Source: Candidatus Competibacter denitrificans Run_A_D11 (lineage in GTDB: Bacteria; Pseudomonadota; Gammaproteobacteria; Competibacterales; Competibacteraceae). From it: a DNA stretch of 45,467 nucleotides. The stretch spans positions 1-45,467 of the forward strand of contig NZ_CBTJ020000021.1 in NCBI RefSeq assembly GCF_001051235.1. The letters run 5' to 3'. This document shows, one piece after another, positions 25,842-34,642 of this stretch. The position numbers were made by a program, and so were the translations under genes. The notes beneath the pieces were generated by a model. The model was not told the origin of the DNA. It made no database searches and was given only the letters and a program-made list of their open reading frames with translations. Position 1 is the first letter of the stretch. Each line of letters begins with the position of its first letter.

Positions 25842-26897
25842 TCAGGTGGATTTGGCGGTTTCGGCCTTGGCGATGCCTTCCCAGAGTCCGTTCAGATACA
25901 CCGCGCCCAGCGCCCGGTCGTAGAGGCCGTAGCCGGGCTTGCCGGTTTCACCCCAAATCATCCGGCCGTGGTCGGGCCGCACATAGCCGTCATAGCCCGC
26001 TTGGTAGTAGGCGCGCATGATCTCGGCCATGTCGAGCGAACCGTCTTGCGAGCGGTGGCCGGTTTCGTAGAAATCGCCCGCTTCGTTGACCTTGACGTTG
26101 CGTAGATGGGCGAAATGGATGCGGCCCTGACCGGCGAATTCGCGCACCATCGCGGCGATGTCGTTATAAAAATCGCCGCCCAGCGAGCCGGAACACAGGG
26201 TCAGGCCGTTAGCGGGGGTATCTTCAATGGCCAGCAGCCGGGCCAGATCGTTGCGGTTCTTGACGATGCGCGGCAGGCCGAAAATAGGGCGGGGCGGGTC
26301 GTCCGGGTGAATCGCCATCTTGATGCCGACTTCCCTGGCGACCGGAATCACCCGATGCAGGAAATATTCGAGGTGGCTCCACAGTTTTTCTTCATCGACC
26401 TTGCTGTATTCGGCCAGCAGCAACTTCAGCTCTTCCGGTTTGTAGCTGGCGTCCCAACCCGGTAACTGGATGCCTTCCGAGGGATCGATTTTGTTGACGG
26501 TCTCCATGTCGAACGCGAGGGTCGTTGAGCCGTCCGGCAGTTCCTTTTCCAGCGTGGTGCGGGTCCAGTCGAACACCGGCATGAAGTTGTAGCAGACCAC
26601 CTTGATGCCGCATTGCGCCAGGTTGCGCAGCGATTGGCAGTAATTTTCAATTAGTCGGTCGCGGGTCGGCTTGCCGAGCTTGATGTCTTCGTGTACCGGC
26701 ACGCTTTCAATCACTTCCAGCTTTAAGCCGCGCGATTCGATCTTGGCCTTGAGCGCCTGAATGTTGGCGACCGGCCAGACTTCGCCGACCGGCACGTCAT
26801 AGACCGCCGAGACGATCTGCTCGACGCCGGGAATCTGGCGAATGTAATCCAGCGACACGGGGTCGGAATCACCGTACCAACGAAACGACATTTTCAT
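25842..26897 (-). CDS. uxuA: Mannonate dehydratase
   Basis: A 351-residue cytoplasmic TIM-barrel enzyme removing water from D-mannonate to give 2-keto-3-deoxygluconate, with Fe2+ or Mn2+. [20 protein letters not shown] at the start is diagnostic; [31 protein letters not shown] and LCSGSLG (metal-binding Cys) follow; IHFAHLRNV and [11 protein letters not shown] complete the site. Length is close to family norm (350-395). It lies 24 bases after kdgK and 8 bases before the SDR gene, the tightest spacing in the block. Confidence 0.95.
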   Translation of the reverse strand: MKMSFRWYGDSDPVSLDYIRQIPGVEQIVSAVYDVPVGEVWPVANIQALKAKIESRGLKLEVIESVPVHEDIKLGKPTRDRLIENYCQSLRNLAQCGIKVVCYNFMPVFDWTRTTLEKELPDGSTTLAFDMETVNKIDPSEGIQLPGWDASYKPEELKLLLAEYSKVDEEKLWSHLEYFLHRVIPVAREVGIKMAIHPDDPPRPIFGLPRIVKNRNDLARLLAIEDTPANGLTLCSGSLGGDFYNDIAAMVREFAGQGRIHFAHLRNVKVNEAGDFYETGHRSQDGSLDMAEIMRAYYQAGYDGYVRPDHGRMIWGETGKPGYGLYDRALGAVYLNGLWEGIAKAETAKST

Positions 26898-26921
26898 GGG
26901 GTTCTTCTCCAGTGGACAGGC

Positions 26922-27890
26922 TCAAACAGGCGCTGAGGGAGTCGGGGCCAGCAGGGCGTTCCGCGTTGGCATGGCATCCAGCGGAATGATGGCGCCGGGA
27001 TGTTGGATGACGGCTGCCGCGGTGCGGTTGGCGGCGCGGGCAGCGGCGGCGGGTTCCACACCGGTCAAGCGCATCGCCAGATAGCACCCGGCGAAGGAAT
27101 CACCCGCCGCCGTGGTATCCACCACTTGGGCGACCGGTTCGACCGGCGCCGTGAGGGGTTCGCGGCCCGCGATTCGGACCAGGGTGGGTTGCACGCCGCG
27201 CTTGATCACGACTTCGGGAATAGGCAGCGCCAACACGTTAGATAATGCGTCCTCGGCGGAGGTTTCGCCGCGCAGGGCCATTTCATCGTCCAGCGTGATC
27301 AACACCACATCGCTCAAGGCGTAGGCGCGGTCGTAGAGCGCGCGGGCTTGGGCGAGATCGGGCCACAAGCGGGGGCGGAAATTGTTGTCGAAAGCGACCT
27401 GACCGCCGCTGGCGCGCACTCGCGCCAGCGCGCTCAACAGCCGCTCCCGGCCATCGGGCGGCAAAATCGCCAGACTAATGCCGCTGAGATACAGCATCGA
27501 CACGCCGCCGATGGCGTCTTCTAAAGGGGTGCTGGAAGCGTCGAAATAGCTGCGGGCGGTGCTGGTGTCGCGCCAGTAAAAGAAATGGCGCTCGCCGCTC
27601 GCATCGACCTGGATGGCGTAGAGGCCCGGCAGGTGGTTATCGAGCCGCCGCACCAGCGAGGTGTCGATGCCTTCCGCCCGCCACGCCGTGAGCATGTAAT
27701 CGCTGAATACGTCGATGCCGAGCGCGGTGGCGTAAGAAATCCTCAGGTTTTGGTCGGCGCAGAGCCGGGTCAGATAGATGGCGGTGTTTAGGGTGTCGCC
27801 GCCAAAACCCTGTCGCATCGCGCCGAACACCTGACCGCGCAATTCGATCATGCACTCCCCAAACAGCACGATGCGGCGCGGTGAAGTCAT
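26922..27890 (-). CDS. kdgK: 2-keto-3-deoxygluconate kinase
   Basis: A 322-residue PfkB-family kinase making KDPG from 2-keto-3-deoxygluconate. LFGECMIELRG and GFGGDTLNTAIYLTRL track KdgK closely, as do the RLDNHLPGLYAIQ and HFFYWRDTSTARSYF substrate segments. The ATP side has DTTAAGDSFAGCYLA with the catalytic Asp. It is the first gene of the minus-strand block. A 30-base stretch separates it from the TerC stub, and the promoter candidate lies about 240 bases upstream of its ATG. Confidence 0.93.
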   Translation of the reverse strand: MTSPRRIVLFGECMIELRGQVFGAMRQGFGGDTLNTAIYLTRLCADQNLRISYATALGIDVFSDYMLTAWRAEGIDTSLVRRLDNHLPGLYAIQVDASGERHFFYWRDTSTARSYFDASSTPLEDAIGGVSMLYLSGISLAILPPDGRERLLSALARVRASGGQVAFDNNFRPRLWPDLAQARALYDRAYALSDVVLITLDDEMALRGETSAEDALSNVLALPIPEVVIKRGVQPTLVRIAGREPLTAPVEPVAQVVDTTAAGDSFAGCYLAMRLTGVEPAAAARAANRTAAAVIQHPGAIIPLDAMPTRNALLAPTPSAPV

Positions 27891-27920
27891 GGCGGGTTCT
27901 CCGGGTTGATTTTTTTGTTT

Positions 27921-28047
27921 TTAGTTGGACTGCTGGTGCGCTGGCAGACGGTTGGACATGATCGAGATGAACACCAGATTGTCGATGCCCAGCACGATTT
28001 CCAGCGCGGTGAGAGTCAGCAGACTCAAAAATTTCAATTAAATCCAT
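27921..28047 (-). pseudogene. Frameshifted N-terminal stub of a TerC-family membrane protein
   Basis: From the ATG at 28047 the frame begins MDLIEIF and then loses similarity. Shifting by one base at a run of five T's restores SLLTLTALEIVLGIDNLVF, then ISIMSNRLPAHQQSN and a stop at 27921. This is the signature start of TerC-family proteins, including the acidic GIDN motif of the first helix. Intact members are around 240 residues or more; only about 41 codons remain. The one-base shift could be a real mutation or a base-calling error, but the truncation is real either way. The rest of terC is not in the window. Confidence 0.75.
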
Positions 28048-28136
28048 GTCTCAATCATCCGGTTCATTGGCGTCGCTGGCGGATGGCTTTTAGTCGGCGT
28101 CACGAGGTGGAAATGAAGCCGCGACCCAGTGTTCAT

Positions 28137-28166
28137 ACTATAGAATAGTGTGCCAAAAAATGTAAA
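28137..28166 (-). promoter_or_regulatory. Sigma70-like promoter upstream of the uronate block
   Basis: On the minus strand TTTACA (28166-28161) and TATAGT (28142-28137) are separated by 18 bases; each matches the consensus hexamer at five of six positions. Transcription would run through the TerC stub into kdgK, giving a leader of about 240 bases. It may originally have been the terC promoter. Confidence 0.5.
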
Positions 28167-28174
28167 CGGCGTTT
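28164..28174. promoter_or_regulatory. Palindrome overlapping the minus-strand -35 box, candidate operator
   Basis: AAACG-G-CGTTT is a perfect 5+5 palindrome with one central base, flanked by A/T tracts, overlapping the proposed -35 hexamer of the uronate-block promoter. That position suits a repressor site. The regulator is not encoded nearby, so its family (LacI- or GntR-type) cannot be decided. Confidence 0.35.
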
Positions 28175-28248
28175 CAAAAATTTCTTTTGCGGCTAAACTA
28201 CACTGGATTACTGTTAACCCTCAACGCTTCAATGAATGAGTGTTACCC

Positions 28249-29349
28249 ATGAAAAAAAGAATCAAGCTGAGAAAGTTCGAATTCGATCTCACGCCGCTGT
28301 CGGCCATGCTGGCTTTTGTCCCCCTCTGCATCCTGCTGGAAATGTCCCATGCCGATCCGGTCTGGATCTTCATCACCGCCGGGCTGGCTATCATCCCCCT
28401 GGCCGGGTTGATGGGTACGGCGACCGAGCATTTGGCGGAGCATCTGGGGGCGGGGATTGGCGGCTTGCTGAACGCCACCTTCGGTAATGCGGCGGAACTG
28501 ATCATCGGTTTTATCGCGTTGCAGGCGGGGCTGATCGATGTGGTGAAAGCCTCAATTACCGGCTCGATCATCGGCAATATCTTGCTGGTGCTGGGCGCGA
28601 GTATTTTGGCCGGTGGTTTGAAATACGAGACCCAATATTTCAACCGCACCGCCGCCTCGCTCGGCGTCACGCTGCTGGCGCTCAGCACCATCAGCTTGAT
28701 CATTCCGGCGCTGTTTCACATGGTGATCTCCGGCCATCCGGCAGCCCATGAAAGAGAGCTGAGCCTGGAAATCTCCATCGTGCTGTTCATCTGCTACATC
28801 CTGAGCTTGATCTTCAGCCTGCGCACCCACAAACATCTCTATGTCGGCGACGAAACCGACGACAGCGATGAGGCCATCGGCACCGAAACCTGGACCCAGA
28901 AGAAAGCACTCATCGTGCTGATTGCCGCCACGGTGGTGGTGGCGATCATGAGCGAATTTCTGGTGGGGGCCGTCGAGCATACCGCGCGCGTCCTGGGCAT
29001 GACCGAAGTCTTCATCGGCGTGATTCTGGTGGCGATTGTGGGTAATGCCGCCGAGCACAGCACCGCCGTGTTGATGGCGATGAAAAATCACATGGATCTG
29101 GCGATGAACATCGGCATCGGCTCCAGCATCCAAATCGCCTTATTCGTCGCCCCCGTGCTGGTGTTTGCCGGATACGTCATCGGCCAACCGATGGATTTGG
29201 TGTTCACCACCTTCGAGGTGGTGGCCATCGCCTTGGCCACCTGGATTTTGGTGCTGATCGCCTCGGATGGCGAATCGAACTGGATGGAAGGCGCGCAGTT
29301 GCTGGCGGTGTATGTGATTCTGGCGCTGGCGTTCTACTTCTTGCCGTGA
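28249..29349 (+). CDS. Calcium/proton (cation) exchanger, CaxA-like
   Basis: A 366-residue inner-membrane exchanger of the Ca2+/cation antiporter superfamily, CAX branch. Two repeats each carry the ion-binding alpha motif: [17 protein letters not shown] (about 80-97) and [19 protein letters not shown] (about 265-283), with an acidic central loop ([11 protein letters not shown]) between the halves. About eleven hydrophobic segments are seen. It exports Ca2+ in exchange for protons. The ATG at 28249 is chosen; an in-frame GTG at 28240 would add three residues. It is divergent from the uronate block. Confidence 0.92.
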   Translation: MKKRIKLRKFEFDLTPLSAMLAFVPLCILLEMSHADPVWIFITAGLAIIPLAGLMGTATEHLAEHLGAGIGGLLNATFGNAAELIIGFIALQAGLIDVVKASITGSIIGNILLVLGASILAGGLKYETQYFNRTAASLGVTLLALSTISLIIPALFHMVISGHPAAHERELSLEISIVLFICYILSLIFSLRTHKHLYVGDETDDSDEAIGTETWTQKKALIVLIAATVVVAIMSEFLVGAVEHTARVLGMTEVFIGVILVAIVGNAAEHSTAVLMAMKNHMDLAMNIGIGSSIQIALFVAPVLVFAGYVIGQPMDLVFTTFEVVAIALATWILVLIASDGESNWMEGAQLLAVYVILALAFYFLP

Positions 29350-29619
29350 TGCGGCAAACCTCATCGCTTGACAAAACTGTATCTTGACATCCTAACCACG
29401 GCAGGCCGCACCGTTTCGGTGGATTTGGGATGCCCGTCTTCCGCTTGATCAGGAGCAGTGATCGGATACCGAATGTAGCGCTGCGCCAGCCCATTACCTT
29501 CGTGCGCTGGACCGTTCTAAAGCCGAATCTATCCGGTAGCAGCGGAATGCTACGCGAATGCTGTGTGTGGGGTCCTTCCACGCTAAACTACCGACTGATT
29601 CCCCGACAGGGCGGTGGCT

Positions 29620-30480
29620 ATGCAAGGTTTTGGGCCTCGGGCGTTGACTCCGGGCGATGGTTGGGATTGGTTGGTGCAGGCGTGGCAATTAATGTGGCGG
29701 CGGCCGTTGTTGTTTGTGGCCGTGGCGCTGTTCGCCCCCACGGGTAGCGCATTGCTGCTGGCGCTACCGATCTGGGAATGGTGGTTGCCGACCGGGAGCG
29801 GGTGGTTGCTGCTGGTCGTCACGCTCTTTTGCTATGGATTGCCGCTCAGCCTAACTGTCACCTTAGCTTGCGCTTTGGCCCGCGCTGCCAATCGCAAACG
29901 GGCACCGGCTTTTAAGCAGCTATTTAACCGAACCGCTGCTAAGGCACTGGCGAGGACGAGCTTATTCCTGTTCCTGCTCCTGTTGCAGGGGTATTTATTG
30001 GCCTACTGGATGCAAAGTCAGCTCATATCACCCGACATCACCGGCGGTTCCCGGTCGCTGTCTGGAAGCTTTGGCGTAGCCGACACGATCTTGGGTACGC
30101 AATTAAGCGTGTTGGGTAGCGTCTTGCTGGTTTTGCAGATGCTTCTGGCGGTTTTCGTCATTCCGCTGCAATTGTTTCGGGAATTGCCTTTGTCGGTGTG
30201 CTGGCGGTCTAGCGCTCTGGCGATGCAACTCAATCCGTGGCTGCTACCGATGTTTGGCTTGGTCGGCTTGGTGTTGCTGATATTGCCATTCTTCCAGCCT
30301 TTCTCGATCCCGGCTCAGGTGCTGGCACTGCCGTTGCCGGCGTATTTGGGCGTGCTACTTTACGTGGCTTGGAACGATCTCTTTCAGGGTGGCGCTGAGG
30401 AAGAAAGGTTAGAAATTGACGATCAATATCAAGCGACTGTTCCTGGCGGGTCGGTATCGCGCCAGTCCGGGGTCCGCTAA
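29620..30480 (+). CDS. Multispanning membrane protein of unknown function
   Basis: A 286-residue inner-membrane protein (288 if a GTG two codons earlier is used). After a short polar start with DGWDWLVQAWQLMWRRPLL come about six hydrophobic helices in pairs, with Arg/Lys-rich cytoplasmic loops such as ARAANRKRAPAFKQLFNR. The C-terminal 35 residues are polar and acidic. The layout resembles uncharacterised beta/gammaproteobacterial membrane proteins with a hydrophobic pair after a WQLF-type motif. No catalytic or transport motif is recognised. The 270 bases before it hold two TTGACA hexamers (29368 and 29384) but no convincing -10 box. Confidence 0.75.
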   Translation: MQGFGPRALTPGDGWDWLVQAWQLMWRRPLLFVAVALFAPTGSALLLALPIWEWWLPTGSGWLLLVVTLFCYGLPLSLTVTLACALARAANRKRAPAFKQLFNRTAAKALARTSLFLFLLLLQGYLLAYWMQSQLISPDITGGSRSLSGSFGVADTILGTQLSVLGSVLLVLQMLLAVFVIPLQLFRELPLSVCWRSSALAMQLNPWLLPMFGLVGLVLLILPFFQPFSIPAQVLALPLPAYLGVLLYVAWNDLFQGGAEEERLEIDDQYQATVPGGSVSRQSGVR

Positions 30481-30568
30481 GGCGTGCGGGAAGTCGGGTA
30501 ACCCAGCGACTTGCAGCCAGTTTGTTGAGGCGCGGCGAGAAGGGTGATGCAGCCGACTCGACCGACAG

Positions 30569-32008
30569 TCAACATTCCCATTCGTGGACCGGCTGCCCGC
30601 CGTGTTGCCGCTCTAGATACGCCAAGGTGAGAGCGTTCAGGTCAGAGCCGTGAGAGATGAGAAACCGCCGCTGCCAGTCTGCCCCGGTACGACCGGTGTT
30701 CACCCGTGCTGCGATGATGTCGAGAGAGTGCCGCACGTCTGACCGGTCGATGTCCAGAGCCAGCAATCCCTGCTCGGCCAAGGGTAAGAGTTCTTCCAGC
30801 AGCAATTGGCGTAACGGTACGCGCCGACCCTGTAGCCAAACCACCTCGGCCCGTAGCCCATCACGCGCCGCCGCGTAGAAGTTGGCTCGGCATTGCCCAA
30901 AGTCCAGCGTAAGTGCGATAGGCGGCTGTGTGCGTACCAGGCCATGGGCGAGGCCGTAATAGAAGGCTGCATTGGCAATGGTATCGGGGATGCTGGGACC
31001 GGCGGGCATAACGCGATGTTCGATGCGTAAGTGAGGCGTTCCGTCCACCTCAAAGCCGAGCAGAGGCCGGTTCCAGCGCCAAATCGTACCGTTATGTAGT
31101 CGTAGGTGAGGCAATTGATCCGCCGCCCGCTCACCACTGGGGTCGGCCGCCAATAACGGCGGATAATGCGCCAGGTTTTCAGCGAATAACTCTAGCAGTG
31201 ACTGGCGCACATAACCGCTGCCAAAGCCGACCCGCCGGTGACTGAGGTCGTCGGAGCTTGCGCCACCGGCTAAATCAACCCCTTGTTCAAAGACTGGAAT
31301 CCGCGTTTCGTCCCACAATCGTTTGCCGAACAGCAGCGGCGAGTTGGCCGAAACCGCGACCATGGGCGCCGACACCGCCAAAGCGGCATTAAAAAAATCG
31401 GCTGCATCGCGCATCGCAACCTGCAAGTGGGTCTGAAACGATGTGGTAGCAGCTTCGAGCATGACGTCGGATTGGGTCAGGTGCAGGGTTTCTTCGCCGT
31501 AGATCGCTAACTGCATCGGCCGACCGCGCCGCCGTGTGAGAATTTGCTCGTTGATGGCCCGATAACGTTGCTGGCCTGACATATGTTCCAGGGTCAGGTG
31601 TTCGGCGCGCAGCGTGGGCGGGATTCCAATCAACATCACCCTGCTATCGAGTTCGGCAGCGACAAGCCGACAGCGTTGCCAAAGCGCTTCGAGATTAGTG
31701 TGCATCTGCCGAAGCACCGGCCCGTGCAGAGGCAACGGGGGCGTGTTTAATTCGATGTTGAAGACGCTCAATTCCGGTACTACCAGCGGATCGGCTAGCC
31801 GTTCCAGAAAAGCCTCATTGATCGGTGCCGGATTGCCATGCCGATCCACCAGCCACGCCTCAATCTCGAATCCGCCAATTCCACTACGCGCAACGAAGCG
31901 TTCTGTGCGAAACCACTCGGTTAACTGAGCGGTTTCCGCACGCAGGTACGTCTGAAAGCGTTGGAAATCCTGCTGGGTAAACTGCGAGCGGGATATTTCC
32001 TGACCCAT
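30569..32008 (-). CDS. GCS2-family glutamate-cysteine ligase-like enzyme
   Basis: A 479-residue cytoplasmic carboxylate-amine ligase of the GCS2 branch of glutamate-cysteine ligases, which join glutamate to cysteine with ATP as the first step to glutathione. GIGGFEIEAWLVD places the metal-binding Glu pair near residue 50, ELSVFNIELNTPP is the second acidic strand, and YGEETLHLTQSDVM and LEAATTSFQTHLQV complete the site. PTLRAEHLTLEHMSGQQRY and HLRIEHRVMPAGPSIPD are also family-like. Related GCS2 proteins include EgtA and YbdK; glutathione synthesis is most likely in this setting, but gshB is not in the window. Confidence 0.8.
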   Translation of the reverse strand: MGQEISRSQFTQQDFQRFQTYLRAETAQLTEWFRTERFVARSGIGGFEIEAWLVDRHGNPAPINEAFLERLADPLVVPELSVFNIELNTPPLPLHGPVLRQMHTNLEALWQRCRLVAAELDSRVMLIGIPPTLRAEHLTLEHMSGQQRYRAINEQILTRRRGRPMQLAIYGEETLHLTQSDVMLEAATTSFQTHLQVAMRDAADFFNAALAVSAPMVAVSANSPLLFGKRLWDETRIPVFEQGVDLAGGASSDDLSHRRVGFGSGYVRQSLLELFAENLAHYPPLLAADPSGERAADQLPHLRLHNGTIWRWNRPLLGFEVDGTPHLRIEHRVMPAGPSIPDTIANAAFYYGLAHGLVRTQPPIALTLDFGQCRANFYAAARDGLRAEVVWLQGRRVPLRQLLLEELLPLAEQGLLALDIDRSDVRHSLDIIAARVNTGRTGADWQRRFLISHGSDLNALTLAYLERQHGGQPVHEWEC

Positions 32009-32044
32009 GGTCTCTGTCTCCGAGCCGCCTGACGGTTCTCGAAA

Positions 32045-33289
32045 CTATAGCCGGTCGCGTTGGTCACGAAAGGAAAAACCGCATAACGGTCCATCAATGT
32101 CGCGCGTTAGGGCGATGGCTTTGAAGCGCTCGCCCATTTCGCCGGGCAGCGTCAGGAGTTTGACTTGGCGGACCTGCTCCAGGTAGCGCACGGTATCGGT
32201 GGCGTCCATCTGGGCCAATTCTTCCATGAGTCCACAGCCAAACAGGAAATAGTTCTGGCTGGTATAACCTGCCAGTGCTAGCCCAGCGGCCCGACCGGCT
32301 GCGGCGACAGCGGTGAAATCGACGCTGGCGGTGATGTCCTGCAAGCCCGGTAGAATCAGGGGATTACCATGCACGCGGTGGCGATAGTGGCACAGCAGGG
32401 TGCCGTCGGTGCGTTCGGGATGGTAATACTCGCGCCGCGAATAACCGTAATCGATCAGCAGCAAGGCACCTGCTGTGAGAGACTCGGCAACGGTGCTCAG
32501 CCAATTTCCCAGTTGAGGGACGTACTCGGAAACGTAACCTTCCGGCAAGCCCCAGCCGATCTGTGCTTCGATTTGGGCGACGGTTTCCGTCAAGGCAGGG
32601 TCCGGTGCTCCTTCGGCCCAGCCCAAGTTCCCTTGCGCAGTTTCTGGAAAAGTCTCTGGCAGCGCCTCTGGGAGATCGTCACCGTGCCAGATCACCTCCA
32701 TGCGGCGAGGTCCGGCGCCCGTCATGCGAAAACGCTCGACCGGTAGCGCATCCAGCACTTCGTTGCCGAGGATGACGCCGCGCCAGCCAGAGTCCGGCAG
32801 CGTGTCCAGCCAGATGATCTGCCCCAGCAAATGGGGTATACGCTGGCTGAGGGTTTGGTGCTGGCGTTCGCGTAATTCACCGCTTAATTCCAGGATAGCG
32901 TAGCGCTCTGGGAGGCTATTAAGCCGTTCCAATTCCAGAAGAAGATCACAAGCCATCGTACCGGTGCCAGCTCCCAGCTCCAAAATCGCCCCACCACCAG
33001 TTTGGACCAGGATCTGTTGACACTGCCGAGCGAGGCAATGGGAAAACAGCGGAGAGAGTTCCGGGGCGGTGATGAAATCCCCGTCCGGGCCGAATTTGCG
33101 GGCACCAGCGCGATAATAGCCAAGCCCCGGTGCATAGAGGGCTAAGTCCATGAAGCGAAGAAAGGGAATCGATCCTCCGGCGGCAATCATTTCGGCATGA
33201 ATATGCTGAAGGAGACGATGGCTATGCGCCGCCGCAATGGGGTCGGGCGCGGGTAAAACGCTGAGGTGATCGGTCGGTGTCGGTTTCAT
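32045..33289 (-). CDS. MidA/NDUFAF7-family SAM-dependent methyltransferase
   Basis: A 414-residue methyltransferase of the MidA (DUF185) family; the human relative NDUFAF7 methylates an arginine of respiratory complex I. Evidence is PFLRFMDLALYAPGLGYY, KFGPDGDFITAPELSPLFS, the SAM motif AILELGAGTGTMA, ILGNEVLDALPVERF, and LLIDYGYSRREYYHPER. The ATG at 33289 is chosen; a GTG 13 codons earlier (33328) is possible. It ends 37 bases from the GCS2 gene on the same strand. The bacterial substrate is unknown. Confidence 0.87.
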   Translation of the reverse strand: MKPTPTDHLSVLPAPDPIAAAHSHRLLQHIHAEMIAAGGSIPFLRFMDLALYAPGLGYYRAGARKFGPDGDFITAPELSPLFSHCLARQCQQILVQTGGGAILELGAGTGTMACDLLLELERLNSLPERYAILELSGELRERQHQTLSQRIPHLLGQIIWLDTLPDSGWRGVILGNEVLDALPVERFRMTGAGPRRMEVIWHGDDLPEALPETFPETAQGNLGWAEGAPDPALTETVAQIEAQIGWGLPEGYVSEYVPQLGNWLSTVAESLTAGALLLIDYGYSRREYYHPERTDGTLLCHYRHRVHGNPLILPGLQDITASVDFTAVAAAGRAAGLALAGYTSQNYFLFGCGLMEELAQMDATDTVRYLEQVRQVKLLTLPGEMGERFKAIALTRDIDGPLCGFSFRDQRDRL

Positions 33290-33457
33290 CAACGAGCAGG
33301 CTGCATTTGCCAAAAGATCGAACCGCACAAGAGGCGGCTCACCGAAATTTTCTTATCGCCGTGTAGTATCGATGGATATAAACGGCGGCCATAAACAGGT
33401 AAAATTATCTAAATTTATAGCAATCCTTGTCGTTTCCCCAGCTTATAGCAGTTTCCC

Positions 33458-34150
33458 ATGAAAACCTTTGTGCTTTCTTCCTTATCAATGGTTTTGCTGC
33501 TTATGATCGCTCTGCCGGTGCGGGCGCAGCCCCCGGCGCGGACCAATGCCTATGTGAGCGATACCGTGGATATGCCGCTGCGTGCAGGCGCGTCCGACCG
33601 TTACAAGATCGTCGGTACGGTTCGCAACGGTTCGGCGGTCGGCGTGTTGCAAGTGGATGCGACCAGGGGTTTTACGCAAATTCGCGCCCCATCCGGTGCC
33701 AGGGGATGGATTCGTAGCGATCTGCTGACCGATACCCCAAGTAGCAAGGAACAGCTCGTGGGCGTCCGCCAAGAACTGGCGCAATTGCAGTCACGCCACA
33801 GCGATCTTAAACAGCATATGGATGAGGCAGCCAGCACCCCCGCCGGTGAAGCGCTCAGCTATCCTGAACTGTACGAGGAAACCCTGCGGCTCCGCCAGCA
33901 ATTAGCCCAATATCGGAAGGTTGCAACCGAGACGGTGGCGATTGACGACCACAACAAGGCTTTGCAGGAACGAACTGTGACCTTAGAGCGCGAGTTGCAG
34001 ATCACTCAACAGGAGAATCGAGCGCTGCGAAACGATAACGGCAATATCCGGTTACTGATGGGAGCGATTCTCTTGGGCGCTGGCTTGTTGGTGGCTACGC
34101 TGATGCCGCGCATCCGAGAACAGCGTCGTGCGCAGTGGAGCCGGTTGTAA
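33458..34150 (+). CDS. SH3-domain membrane protein (TIGR04211, YgiM-like)
   Basis: A 230-residue protein with an N-terminal signal (to about residue 24), a bacterial SH3 domain covering about residues 30-90 (AYVSDTVDMPLRAGAS, VGTVRNGSAVGVLQ, GARGWIRSDLL), a coiled coil from about 95 to 195, and one C-terminal membrane helix (LLMGAILLGAGLLVATLMP) followed by a basic tail. That is the TIGR04211 arrangement, with the SH3 domain in the periplasm held by the helix. It is divergent from the MidA-type gene and converges on folB. Its role, perhaps cell-envelope binding, is not established. Confidence 0.87.
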   Translation: MKTFVLSSLSMVLLLMIALPVRAQPPARTNAYVSDTVDMPLRAGASDRYKIVGTVRNGSAVGVLQVDATRGFTQIRAPSGARGWIRSDLLTDTPSSKEQLVGVRQELAQLQSRHSDLKQHMDEAASTPAGEALSYPELYEETLRLRQQLAQYRKVATETVAIDDHNKALQERTVTLERELQITQQENRALRNDNGNIRLLMGAILLGAGLLVATLMPRIREQRRAQWSRL

Positions 34151-34177
34151 ATCTGTGCGGTTGGTGGGCGCCAGCAG

Positions 34178-34534
34178 CTAAAGGGGTTTGCCGCGCTCAA
34201 TAAGGATACCGACTTCGCGCGCGTCGGGTATCGCGCCCGGCTTGCGCAAGCATAAACGCAGCCAGCACACGCCAAACTCTCGCAGTACCAGTTCGGCGAT
34301 CCGTTCCCCTAGCGTTTCCACTAATTGATAATTCCACTGAGCGGCGCATTCTGTAATTCGCTGCGCTACCTTTGCATAATCGAGCGTATGATCGAGTTGG
34401 TCGCTGCTGGCTGCCGGGCCGATATCGGTGCCTAAGTCCAAGTCAATCAGCAAGGTTCGCGGCGCCTCACGCTCCCAGGCGTAAACGCCGATGATGGTTT
34501 GGATGCGCAGTTCACGAATAAAAATGATGTCCAT
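34178..34534 (-). CDS. folB: Dihydroneopterin aldolase
   Basis: A 118-residue enzyme of the folate pathway, splitting dihydroneopterin to 6-hydroxymethyl-dihydropterin and glycolaldehyde (some also epimerise). MDIIFIRELRIQTIIGVYAW is the standard start; ERE holds the conserved Glu; SDQLDHTLDYAKV is the pterin-pocket segment; and LCLRKPGAIPDAREVGI carries the catalytic Lys. Length is typical (117-122). It is divergently oriented from plsY, the common gammaproteobacterial arrangement. Confidence 0.93.
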   Translation of the reverse strand: MDIIFIRELRIQTIIGVYAWEREAPRTLLIDLDLGTDIGPAASSDQLDHTLDYAKVAQRITECAAQWNYQLVETLGERIAELVLREFGVCWLRLCLRKPGAIPDAREVGILIERGKPL

Positions 34535-34642
34535 ACAGAATGCCCGATAATAATTTGTTTGAGTCTAAAGCGTCCGCGCGAAGCGTGCCTTCTCAGGCCC
34601 CAGCGCTCTCGCTGAGGCGACCAATCCGCGAGTGACCTATTT

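Noticed and set aside
29368..29389. Two TTGACA hexamers 16 bases apart as a double promoter for the membrane protein gene
   Set aside because: Neither has a plausible -10 box at 16-18 bases, so only the hexamers are noted.
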